NCBI GenBank assembly: GCA_950295325.1
Contig: OX485804.1
Span: 47,232,429 to 47,296,428 of the forward strand
Direction of reading: 5' to 3'
From: Polytrichum commune
Lineage: Eukaryota; Streptophyta; Polytrichopsida; Polytrichales; Polytrichaceae
DNA: 64,000 nucleotides
Below, piece after piece: positions 36,501 to 45,762 of this stretch. Within the stretch, counting starts at the first letter, position 1; the number at the start of each line of letters is the position of its first letter. The position numbers and the translations under genes were made by a program. Below the pieces are notes generated by a model. The model did not search any database and was not told the origin of the DNA. It was given only the letters and a program-made list of their open reading frames with translations.

Positions 36501-37626
36501 CGGCCAACATCTCGCCGTTGCTCGCCCTCACCACGCATCCCAACGTGTTGAAATGCACTTTCAAACCCCGCGATATGAGTTTGCTCACCGAAAGCAAGTT
36601 GGAATGCAAGTCGGGCACGTGAAGCACGTCGTGCATTCTAATGCTCCGTGCACGACCCTTCACACGTGTTTCCACTAGGATGGAGCCTTTGCCTAGGACC
36701 TCTACGATGCCATTGTCACCCATAAACACTTTACGGCCCGAAATGGATTCGTACGTGTCGAAAAATTGCTTATGCGGTGTCATGTGGTTCGAGGCCCCCG
36801 AATCAACTATCCATCTAGTGGTGGAGGTTTTACACGCCCCATCTCTCACAACAAATGCAAAATCATCGCTCGACCTCGCGACGTTGGCATTCACCTTGCG
36901 TTTCAATCGACAATTGCGAGCGAGGTGGCCCAACTTACCACAATTGTAGCACCTCGGGCCGTCACCTCGCCTCTCGTTGTTGTCGAACGTGCGAGGTTGG
37001 CGGGACAACATGGCCGCATCGTCTCCTTGAGGCTCCTTCTCCTTCCTCTTGGACACCTCGTGCATGAGACGTGCGGTGATGAAATCCAACGTGAGTTCCT
37101 TCATTGGGCGCGTCTCCAACGCCGTGATCAAATGGTCGAATGAAGGCGGTAGGCTATCGAGCAAGGTCATGACCACATCCTCGTCCTTCATTGGCACCTC
37201 CAAGCATGTGAGTTGGTCGGCGAGAGATTTTACCTTGTTGATGTGGTCGAGGATGTCGGCGCCTTCGTCCATCTTGGTGGTGAAAAACTTGCGCCTAATG
37301 AACAAGATGTTGGACAAGCTTTTGGTTTCGTGGATGTTGCACAACGTCTTCCACGCTTCCGCCGGTCCTTTACACCCTTTGATGTGCGCCAACTCCTTGT
37401 CCACCAAGCTCGTGGCAATGATGGCGAAGGCTTTCTTGCATCGACGCTCGTACGCCTTCTTCACCTCGTCGCTCGCCGTGGACGGTGGCGGCAACTCCGA
37501 ACCCTCCACGATCTCCCAAAGGTCTTTGGTGGACATCACCATCTCCAACTTGAACTTGTAGAGGTTGAAGTTGTCGCCGCCGAACTTGTCGAGCGTGATG
37601 TGGCCATCGCCCTCACTAGAAGCCAT
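33565..37626 (-). CDS. Gag-pol polyprotein of element A (1353 aa)
   Basis: Single frame encoding, in copia order: gag (about 20-215), CCHC zinc knuckle (CYNCGKLGHLARNC, about 230-243), aspartic protease (WIVDSGASNHM, about 275-285), integrase (LELWHKRLGHLN, HSDVCGPM, RTDNGGEY), reverse transcriptase (KCKWVFKTK, YVDDLVIL) and RNase H (YSDADWAGD, VAQSTMEAEYMA). The integrase-before-RT order defines Ty1/copia. Gag and pol share one frame. The ATG at 37626 starts MASSEGDGH, conserved in all copies. The stop codon lies 13 bp inside the 3' LTR. Confidence 0.95.
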   Translation of the reverse strand: MASSEGDGHITLDKFGGDNFNLYKFKLEMVMSTKDLWEIVEGSELPPPSTASDEVKKAYERRCKKAFAIIATSLVDKELAHIKGCKGPAEAWKTLCNIHETKSLSNILFIRRKFFTTKMDEGADILDHINKVKSLADQLTCLEVPMKDEDVVMTLLDSLPPSFDHLITALETRPMKELTLDFITARLMHEVSKRKEKEPQGDDAAMLSRQPRTFDNNERRGDGPRCYNCGKLGHLARNCRLKRKVNANVARSSDDFAFVVRDGACKTSTTRWIVDSGASNHMTPHKQFFDTYESISGRKVFMGDNGIVEVLGKGSILVETRVKGRARSIRMHDVLHVPDLHSNLLSVSKLISRGLKVHFNTLGCVVRASNGEMLAVASLESNLYQLDTKVMHEAETSSLAHSEADSHPLELWHKRLGHLNANSVKSLQTMVSGMDVRAVPNDVHSFACEGCVQGKQARRPFPTEGGTRATKILELVHSDVCGPMKTQSIGGARYFLTFIDDFSRKIWVYVLKSKSEVLARFKEWKTLVERQSEHVVKVLRTDNGGEYISKAFDDFLSKHGIARQNSSPYTPQQNGVAERANRTIVEMARSMIHAQRLGHEFWAEAVCNAVYVRNRCPTKAVEGKTPEEAWSGRMPHVSHMRVFGCVAYAKVPDQRRTKLDAKGVKCLFLGYCEGTKAYRLICLETKKIIKSPDVVFFEDKTHLEDCPSGSIDETPAVKVDISAKSDVDESEANGDDPLEELDIEEEEDAEANIPATKSTRSAEASKLDYGKKPATKAPPPPQHSNETMGHSRYPDRARKPLGEWWKNHIPPPQDKEHANMATIGEPRNVREAIESSDASEWELAMQEEFESLIANGTWELTPLPKGRKAVKCKWVFKTKKDARGVVVRFKARLVAKGCSQVEGVDFSETFAPVAKFNTIRVILALAAAMGLEIHQMDVKTAFLNGELDVVIYMEQPEGFVQKGREHLVCKLRKTLYGLKQSGRAWYECIHVFFVNKGFTRSHADHSLYVLQTCNYIVIVIIYVDDLVILSDDVDMINELKASLEREFEMSDLGELHFFLGVHFERDRRSRTITMHQRSYIETILERFGMSDCKPIATPLDTKTSLPKLSDDEHEEHLHEMKDVPYQEAVGSLMYAMVATRPDLAFAVSVVSRYMSKPGPMHWMAVKRIMRYLKGTLDMKLRIGGNHINVKGYSDADWAGDVENRRSTSGYVFFVGDGAVSWNSKRQQTVAQSTMEAEYMAMNRCTREAIWLRQLMEDVGCVQEEATTIMCDNQGSMALAKNPTNHDRSKHIDVQHHFIREKIENKIVELEYCPTQYMVADILTKALARDRHEGLSEIMGLENNATSQSGSIAR

Positions 37627-37740
37627 TTTGCAACTCAAATGCAAGCTCCCACTCACTTAATGTACCACGAGGGCTAAAAAACCCTCGAAAATTTTAGAAT
37701 TTGATTTTAAACTTTGGAATTAATTCAAGGTTCTCACACA

Positions 37741-38917
37741 CTCAAGTCAGCACCTTTCCACTCCAAAACTAAGCCAAATAACTACATAACCATCAAAAAG
37801 CCAAAACTAAGCCTTTTGGAACTCAAAACACCTCAAAGTTAATTTTGAATGGATGGATCTCTCAAGTCAGCACCTTTCCACTCCAAAACTAAGCCAAATA
37901 ACTACATAACCATCAAAAAGCCACAACTAAGCCTTTTGGAACTCAAAACACCTCAAAGTTAGTTTTGAATGGATGGATCTCTCAAGTCAGCACCTTTCCA
38001 CTCCAAAACTAAGCCAAATAACTACATAACCATCAAAAAGCCAAAACTAAGCCTTTTGGAACTCAAAACACCTCAAAGTTAGTTTTGAATGGATGGATCT
38101 CTCAAGTCAGCACCTTTCCACTCCAAAACTAAGCCAAATAACTACATAACCATCAAAAAGCCACACCTAAGCCTTTTGGAACTCAAAACACCTCAAAGTA
38201 AGCATAGAATGGATGGATCTCTCAAGTCAGCACCTTTCCACTCCAAAACTAAGCTTAATACCTACATAACCATCAAAAAGCCACACCTAAGCCTTTTGAA
38301 ACTCAAAACACCTCAAAGTTAGTCTTGAATGGATGGATCTCTCAAGTCAGCACCTTTCCACTCCAAAACTAAGCCAAATAACTACATAACCATCAAAAAA
38401 CCACAACTAAGCTTTTTGGAACTCAAAACACCTCAAAGTTAGTCTTGAATGGATGGATCTCTCAAGTCAGCACCTTTCCACTCCAAAACTAAACCAAATA
38501 ACTACATAACCATCAAAAAGCCAAAACTAAGCCTTTTGGAACTCAAAACACCTCAAAGTTAGTTTTGAATGGATGGATCTCTCAAGTCAGCACCTTTCCA
38601 CTCCAAAACTAAGCCAAATAACTACATAACCATCAAAAAGCCACACCTAAGCCTTTTGGAACTCAAAACACCTCAAAGTTAGCATAGAATGGATGGATCT
38701 CTCAAGTCAGCACCTTTCCACTCCAAAACTAAGCTTAATAACTACATAACCATCAAAAAGCCACACCTAAGCCTTTTGGAACTCAAAACACCTCAAAGTA
38801 AGCATAGAATGGATGGATCTCTCAAGTCAGCACCTTTCCACTCCAAAACTAAGCTTAATACCTACATAACCATCAAAAAGCCACACCTAAGCCTTTTGGA
38901 ACTCAAAACACCTCAAA
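37741..38917 (-). repeat. Leader tandem repeats of element A, 10 units of 120 bp
   Basis: Ten units of exactly 120 bp, each starting CTCAAGTCAGCACC on the plus strand (37741, 37861 ... 38821), with a few variant positions shared between alternating units. The array lies between primer site and gag. Because 120 is a multiple of three, long frames run through it on the antisense strand. Confidence 0.97.
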
Positions 38918-39157
38918 CCCTCAAAATGCGAATCGATCTCACATAAACATTCAAGATACAATGAACCTCAACCTAACGTGTCCTCCACGCTGGTCCAAGT
39001 GTCCAAGAATGCTCCAAGGCGCTCCAAAAGTGCTCCAAAACTCCAAAACTCCACCAAAAGCTTGAAACACCTCCAAATCGCCTCCGATCAGATCCGGCTC
39101 TCTCCTACCTCTTCCTAAGTTGATCTCTAAGCTCTAAAGCAAAGTGGGCCCATAACC

Positions 39158-39349
39158 TATTGGGAAATGAGAGGAAGAAGCAAAGAGATGAGCGTAGCAA
39201 GCAAGAACACAATACACAATGGTTGCATACAATGGAGAGAGTGATTAGCTCCTCCCCTTATGCCTTTATTTATATGTATGGGTTAGGACCAGCGTAGACA
39301 ACCCATATGGGACAATGTCACCGATGCAACCTAACACTATCTTGCAATA
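39158..39349 (-). repeat. 5' LTR of element A
   Basis: 192 bp, reverse orientation, adjoining the primer site at 39144-39157 and followed by the TATTG duplication. Confidence 0.95.
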
Positions 39350-39354
39350 TATTG

Positions 39355-42300
39355 CTCCTCCGAAAGCTTCGCCAATGAGGTCTTGGTGTCGAGCGGGGTT
39401 GAGATGGGCTTGCAATCACTCATGCCGAATCGCTCCAAAATGGTTTCGATGTAGCTTCGTTGATGCATGGTGATGGTGCGCGTCTTCCTATCCCGCTCAA
39501 AATGGACTCCGAGGAAGAAATGCAACTCGCCGAGGTCGCTCATCTCGAACTCCTTCTCGAGGCTAGATTTCAACTCGTTGATCACGTCCACGTTGCTTGC
39601 CAAGATGATGAGGTCGTCTACATATATGATTACGATCACAATGTAGTGGCAAGTTTGTAACACGTACAACGAGTGGTCCGCATGGCTCCTCGTAAAGCCT
39701 TTGTTCACAAAGAATATGTGAATGCACTCGTACCACGCTCGTCCGGATTGCTTTAATCCGTAGAGCGATTTCCCCAACTTGCATACGAGGTGCTCTCGGC
39801 CTTTTTGGACAAACCCCTCCGGTTGCTCCATGTAGATGACCACGTGCAATTCGCCGTTCAAGAATGCGGTCTTGACGTCCATTTGATGTATCTCCAAGCC
39901 CATGGCCGCCGCCATTGCGAGGATGACCCTAATGGTGTTGAATTTGGCCACGGGTGCGAAAGTCTCGCCGAAATCCACACCTTCCACTTGCGAGCACCCC
40001 TTGGCCACCAACCTCGCTTTGAACCGAACTACCGTACCGTTGGCATCCTTCTTCGTGCGAAACACCCACTTGCATTTCACGGCCTTGCGGCCCTTCGGCA
40101 ATGGAACCAACTCCCACGTGGCGTTGGCTATGAGAGATTCGTACTCCTCTTGCATAGCCGACTCCCACTCGCTCGCATCACTCGATTCAAATGCTTCTCT
40201 CAAGTTTCTAGGTTCCCCAACCATTGCTATGTTTGCGTGCTCATCGTCTTCGGGTTGCGGAATGTGGTTCTTCCACCATTCCCCAAGAGGTTTGCGTGGC
40301 CTATCCGGATACCTAGAATTGCCTATGGTCTCATTGCCATCTTGCGGTGGTGGAGGTGGTTTGGTTGCGGTTTTCTTACCGGCGTTAAGTTTCGATGCCT
40401 CCGCGCTACGAGTGGATTTCGCGGCCGGTACTTCGGCCTCCCACTCGTCCTCAATGTTCGGCTCCTCCTCGTCCGGCTCCGAAACGTCGCCGCTCGCCTC
40501 CAACTCCTCCGCTTCCGATATGGGAGATACGTCCACCTTCACCGTCGGTACTTCATCAACTCTCCCACTTGGACAATCCTCCAAATGCGTTTTGTCTTCG
40601 AAAAATACCACGTCCGGACTCTTGATGATTTTCTTCGTCTCCAAGCACATGAGGCGATACGCCTTGGTGCCTTCGCAATATCCGAGGAATAAACACTTCA
40701 CGCCCTTCGCATCCAACTTCGTTCGCCTTTGATCCGGCACCTTCGCGTAAGCCACGCATCCGAACACCCGCATGTGCGACACGTGCGGCATCCTCCCGCT
40801 CCACGCCTCCTCGGGTGTCATTCCTTCAACCGCCTTGGTCGGACACCGGTTGCGTACGTACGCCGCATTGCACACCGCCTCCGCCCAAAATTCGTGGCCG
40901 AGGCGTTGGGCATGAATCATGGACCGTGCCATCTCCACAATGGTCCGGTTGGCTCGCTCCGCCACGCCGTTTTGTTGCGGCGTGTAAGGTGAGGAGGTTT
41001 GCCGTGCAATGCCATGTTTGCTCAAGAAATCATCAAATGCCTTTGAAATGTATTCCCCCCCGTTATCCGACCTAAGAACCTTCACTATGTGCTCCGATTG
41101 CCTCTCCACCAAGGTTTTCCATTCTTTGAACCTTGCCAACACCTCCTTCTTGGACTTGAGCACGTACACCCAAATCTTGCGCGAGAAATCGTCAATGAAG
41201 GTGAGAAAATACCTTGCGCCCCCGATGGACGCCGTTTTCATCGGCCCGCACACGTCGGAATGCACGAGCTCCAAGATCTTGGTGGCGCGGGTGCCTCCGT
41301 CCGTGGGGAATGGTCGCCTCGCTTGTTTGCCCTCCACACATCCTTCGCATGCGAAGGAATGCACGTCGCCTTGCGCCGCTCCCACGTCCATCCCGCTCAC
41401 CATGCTTTGGAGCATTTTCACACTATTGGCGTTGAGATGCCCCAACCTCTTGTGCCAAAGCTCCAAAGGATGCGAGTTGGCCTCGGAATGCGCCAAAGAA
41501 CTCGTTTCGGCCCCATTCAACACGTTGGTGTCCAATTGGTACAAATTGGACTCCAACGACGCCACGCCCAACATCTCGCCGTTGCTCGCCCTCACCACGC
41601 ATCCCAACGAGTTGAAATGCACTTTCAAACCCCTCGAAATGAGCTTGCTCACCGAAAGCAAGTTGGAATGCATTTTCGGCACATGAAGCACGTCGTGCAT
41701 TCTAATGCTCCGCACACGGCCTTTCACGCGTGTTTCCACTAGTATGGAGCCTTTGCCTACGGCATCTACCATGCCGTTATCACCCATAAACACTTTGCGA
41801 CCCGTGACAGGTTCGTAAGTGTCGAAAAATTGCTTATGTGGTGTCATGTGTTGCGAGGCCACCCTAAAACCCTAAAACCCCATCTCTCGCTACAAATGCA
41901 AAATCATCACTCGACCTTGCCATGTTTGCGTTCACCTTGCGTTTCATTCGACAATTACGAGCAATGTGGCCCAGCTTACCACAATTGTAGCACCTCGGGC
42001 CGTCGCCGCGCCTCTCGTTGTTGTCGAACGCTCGATGTTGGCGGGACAACATGGCCGCATCGTCGCCTTGAGGCTCCTTCTCCTTCCTCTTGGACACCTC
42101 GTGCATGAGACGTGCGGTGATGAAGTCCAACTTGAGCTCCGAAATGGGGCGCGTCTCCAATGCGGTGATCAAATGCTCGAACGAGGGTGGTAGGCTATCG
42201 AGCAAGGTCATGACCACGTCCTCGTCCTTCATAGGCACCTCCAAGCACGTGAGTTGGTCCGCAAGAGATTTTACCTTGTTGATGTGCGTGAGGATGTCGT

Positions 42301-42667
42301 CGCCCTCGTCCATCTTGATGGTGAAGAACTTGCGCCTTATGGACAAGATGTTGGACAAGCTTTTGGTTTCGTGGATGTTGCACAAGGTCTTCCACGCTTC
42401 CGCGGGTCCCTTGCATCCTTTGATGTGCGCCAATTCCTTGTCCACCAAACTCATGGCAATGATGGCGAAGGCTTTCTTGCATCGTCGCTCGTACGCCTTC
42501 TTGACTTCGTCGCTCGCCGTAGAAGGCGGTGGCAACTCCGAACCATCCACGATCTCCCAAAGATCTTTGGTGGACATGGCCATCTCCAATTTAAACTTAT
42601 AGAGGTTGAAGTTCTCGCCACCGAACTTGTCAACCGATATAAGTCCATCGTTTTCCCTAGAAGCCAT
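39355..42667 (-). pseudogene. Gag-pol of element B (5' part, broken)
   Basis: Gag begins at ATG 42667 (MASRENDGL) with zinc knuckle CYNCGKLGHIARNC. Protease, integrase (HSDVCGPM, LRSDNGGEY) and reverse transcriptase (YVDDLIIL) follow on the minus strand up to the insertion of A. The remaining RT/RNase H part is at about 32660-33385. Broken. Confidence 0.85.
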
Positions 42668-42781
42668 TTTCAAAGCGAATGCAAGCTCCCACTCACTCAA
42701 TGTAGTACAAGGGCTTAGAAACCCTCAAGGAAGTTTAGAAAATGATTTTAAACTTTGGAATTAATTCAAGGTTCTCACACA

Positions 42782-43238
42782 CTCAAGTCAGCACCTTTCC
42801 ACTCCAAAGCTAAGCCAAATAACTATATAACCATCAAAAAGCCACAACTAAGCCTTTTGGAACTCAAAACACCTCAAAGTAAGCATAGAATGGATGGATC
42901 TCTCAAGTCAGCACCTTTCCACTCCAAAACTAAGCCAAATAACTATATAACCATCAAAAAGCCACAACTAAGCCTTTTGGAACTCAAAACACCTCAAAGT
43001 AAGCATAGAATGGATGGATCTCTCAAGTCAGCACCTTTCCACTCCAAAACTAAGCTTAATAACTACATAACCATCAAAAAGCCACACCTAAGCCTTTTGG
43101 AACTCAAAACACCTCAAAGTAAGCATAGAATGGATGGATCTCTCAAGTCAGCACCTTTCCACTCCAAAACTAAGCTTAATAACTACATAACCATCAAAAA
43201 GCCACAACAAAGCCTTTTGGAACTCTAATCACCTCAAA
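42782..43238 (-). repeat. Leader tandem repeats of element B, 4 units of 120 bp
   Basis: Four units starting CTCAAGTCAGCACC at 42782, 42902, 43022 and 43142. Same unit as in A but the shortest array in the window. Confidence 0.95.
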
Positions 43239-43478
43239 CCCTCAAAATGCGAATCGATCTCACATAAACACTCAAGATACAATGAACCTCAACCTAAGGT
43301 ATCCTCCACGCTGGTCCAAGTGTCCAAGAATGCTCCAAGGCGCTCCAAAAGTGCTCCAAAACTCCAAAACTCCACCAAAAGCTTGAAACACCTTCAAATC
43401 GCCTCCGATCAGATCCGACTCTCTCCTACCTCCTCCTAAGCTGATCTCTAAGCTCTAAAGCAAAGTGGGCCCATAACC

Positions 43479-43671
43479 TGTTGGGAAATGAGAGGAGAAA
43501 GCAAAGACATCAGCGTAGAAAGGTAGAACACAACACACAAGGATTGCATACAATGGAGAGAGTGGATTAGCTCCTCCCCTTATGCCTTTATTTATATGTG
43601 TAGGTTAGGACCAGCCGTGACAACCCATATGGGACAATGTCACCGATGCAACCTAACACTACCTTCCAATA
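43479..43671 (-). repeat. 5' LTR of element B
   Basis: 193 bp, reverse orientation, between primer site 43465-43478 and the GAGTT duplication at 43672. Confidence 0.93.
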
Positions 43672-43805
43672 GAGTTTTGGAGTTTTGGAGCACTTTTGGA
43701 GCGCCTTGGAGCATTCTTGGACACTTGGACAAGCGTGGAGGACACGTTAGGTTGAGGTTCATTGTATCTTGAATGTTTACGTGAGATCGATTCGCATTTT
43801 GAGGG

Positions 43806-44278
43806 TTTGAGGTGATTAGAGTTCCAAAAGGCTTAGTTGTGGCTTTTTGATGGTTATGTAGTTATTAAGCTTAGTTTTGGAGTGGAGAGGTGCTGACTTG
43901 AGAGATCCATCCATTCTATGCTTACTTTGAGGTGTTTTGAGTTCCAAAAGGCTTAGTTGTTGCTTTTTGATGGTTATATAGTTATTAAGCTTAGTTTTGG
44001 AGTGGAAAGGTGCTGACTTGAGAGATCCATCCATTTAACACGAACTTGGAGGTGTTTTGAGTTCCAAAAGGCTTAGTTGTGGCCTTTTGATGGTTATGTA
44101 GTTATTTGGCTTAGTTTTGGAGTGGAAAGGTGCTGACTTGAGAGATCCATCCATTCTATGCTTACTTTGAGGTGTTTTGAGTTCCAAAAGGCTTAGTTTT
44201 GGCTTTTTGATGGTTATGTAGTTATTTGGCTTAGTTTCGGAGTGGAAAGGTGCTGACTTGAGAGATCCATCCATTCTA
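43806..44278 (+). repeat. Leader tandem repeats of element C (first part)
   Basis: About four 120-bp units (ending GTGCTGACTTGAGAGATCC). A fifth unit resumes at 50004 after element D. D is inserted within the array. Confidence 0.9.
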
Positions 44279-44470
44279 TATTGCAAGATAGTGTTAGGTT
44301 GCATCGGTGACATTGTCCCATATGGGTTGTCTACGCTGGTCCTAACCCATACATATAAATAAAGGCATAAGGGGAGGAGCTAATCACTCTCTCCATTGTA
44401 TGCAACCATTGTGTATTGTGTTCTTGCTTGCTACGCTGATCTCTTTGCTTCTTCCTCTCATTTCCCAATA
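44279..44470 (+). repeat. 5' LTR of element D
   Basis: 192 bp, TATTGCAAGATAG...TTTCCCAATA. Contains a TATA-like box TATAAATA at 44354-44361, the likely core promoter. Confidence 0.95.
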
Positions 44471-44484
44471 GGTTATGGGCCCAC
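44471..44484 (+). promoter_or_regulatory. Primer binding site, half-tRNA-iMet type
   Basis: GGTTATGGGCCCAC directly abuts the 5' LTR. It is the complement of GUGGGCCCAUAACC in the anticodon arm of plant initiator tRNA-Met (the central CAU is the anticodon), not of the tRNA 3' end. The same 14 bases follow the LTR at 27204, 29519, 32366, 51637 and 58802, and in reverse at 39144 and 43465. Confidence 0.85.
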
Positions 44485-44711
44485 TTTGCTTTAGAGCTTA
44501 GAGATCAACTTAGGAAGAGGTAGGAGAGAGCCGGATCTGATCGGAGGCGATTTGGAGGTGTTTCAAGCTTTTGGTGGAGTTTTGGAGTTTTGGACCACTT
44601 TTGGAGCGCCTTGGAGCATTCTTGGACACTTGGACCAGCGTGGAGGACACGTTAGGTTGAGGTTCATTGTATCTTGAATGTTTATGTGAGATCGATTCGC
44701 ATTTTGAGGGT

Positions 44712-45651
44712 TTGAGGTATTTTGAGTTCCAAAAGGCTTAGGTGTGGCTTTTTGACGGTTATGTAGTTATTAAGCTTAGTTTTGGAGTGGAAAGGTGCTG
44801 ACTTGAGAGATCCATCCATTCTATGCTAACTTTGAGGTGTTTTGAGTTCCAAAAGGCTTAGGTGTGGCTTTTTGATGGTTATGTAGTTATTAAGCTTAGT
44901 TTTGGAGTGGAAAGGTGCTGACTTCAGAGATCCATCCATTCAAGACTAACTTTGAGGTGTTTTGAGTTCCAAAAGGCTTAGGTGTGGCTTTTTGACGGTT
45001 ATGTAGTTATTAAGCTTAGTTTTGGAGTGGAAAGGTGCTGACTTGAGAGATCCATCCATTCTATGCTAACTTTGAGGTGTTTTGAGTTCCAAAAGGCTTA
45101 GGTGTGGCTTTTTGATGGTTATGTAGTTATTAAGCTTAGTTTTGGAGTGGAAAGGTGCTGACTTCAGAGATCCATCCATTCAAGACTAACTTTGAGGTGT
45201 TTTGAGTTCCAAAAGGCTTAGGTGTGGCTTTTTGATGGTTATGTAGGTATTAAGCTTAGTTTTGGAGTGGAAAGGTGCTGACTTGAGAGATCCATCCATT
45301 CAAAATTAACTTTGAGGTGTTTTGAGTTCCAAAAGGCTTAGTTTTTGGCTTTTTGATGGTTATGTAGTTATTTGGCTTAGTTTTGGAGTGGAAAGGTGCT
45401 GACTTGAGAGATCCATCCATTCAAAACTAACTTTGAGGTGTTTTGAGTTCCAAAAGGCTTAGTTGTGGCTTTTTGATGGTTATGTAGTTATTTGGCTTAG
45501 TTTTGGAGTGGAAAGGTGCTGACTTGAGAGATCCATCCATTCAAAACTAACTTTGAGGTGTTTTGAGTTCCAAAAGGCTTAGTTTTGGCTTTTTGATGGT
45601 TATGTAGTCATTTGGCTTAGCTTTGGAGTGGAAAGGTGCTGACTTGAGTGT
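44712..45651 (+). repeat. Leader tandem repeats of element D, 8 units of ~120 bp
   Basis: Eight units with the GTGCTGACTTGAG landmark near 44791, 44911 and so on to 45632. Pairs of units repeat as higher-order ~240-bp doublets at 44820-45180. Confidence 0.95.
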
Positions 45652-45762
45652 GTGAGAACCTTGAATTAATTCCAAAGTTTAAAATCAAATTCTAAAATTT
45701 TCGAGGGTTTTTTAGCCCTCGTGGTACATTAAGTGAGTGGGAGCTTGCATTTGAGTTGCAAA

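Larger units (their letters stand above)
33386..39349 (-). mobile_element. Element A: complete-looking Ty1/copia retrotransposon
   Basis: 5964 bp inserted in the pol region of B. LTRs 39158-39349 (5') and 33386-33577 (3'), 192 bp each, differ at about 2 positions. Primer site (reverse GTGGGCCCATAACC) 39144-39157; leader with ten 120-bp repeats; one uninterrupted gag-pol frame; polypurine tract against the 3' LTR. Target duplication TATTG at 33381-33385 and 39350-39354. It looks whole and young. Confidence 0.95.
32477..43671 (-). mobile_element. Element B: Ty1/copia, interrupted by element A
   Basis: LTRs at 32477-32669 (3') and 43479-43671 (5') differ at about 2 of 193 positions. Primer site (reverse) 43465-43478; leader with four 120-bp repeats; gag start 42667; pol continues to 39355 and, across the inserted A, from 33385 to the 3' LTR. 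The 5-bp duplication GAGTT flanks B (32472-32476 and 43672-43676). It is broken: apart from the insertion of A the frame has about one further break. Recent by LTR similarity. Confidence 0.9.

Noticed and set aside
37741-38917. Regular ~120-bp periodicity considered as a CRISPR-like array or centromeric satellite
   Set aside because: There are no spacers, the host is a plant, and the array lies between primer site and gag in every element, so it is a leader repeat.
42755-43228. Open frame of about 157 codons with a 40-residue repeated peptide (also at 38089-38322, 38689-38946, 52112-52345 and elsewhere)
   Set aside because: It is the antisense reading of the 120-bp leader repeat. Since 120 is divisible by three, any open frame in one unit continues through the array. 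No start context or homologue supports a protein.
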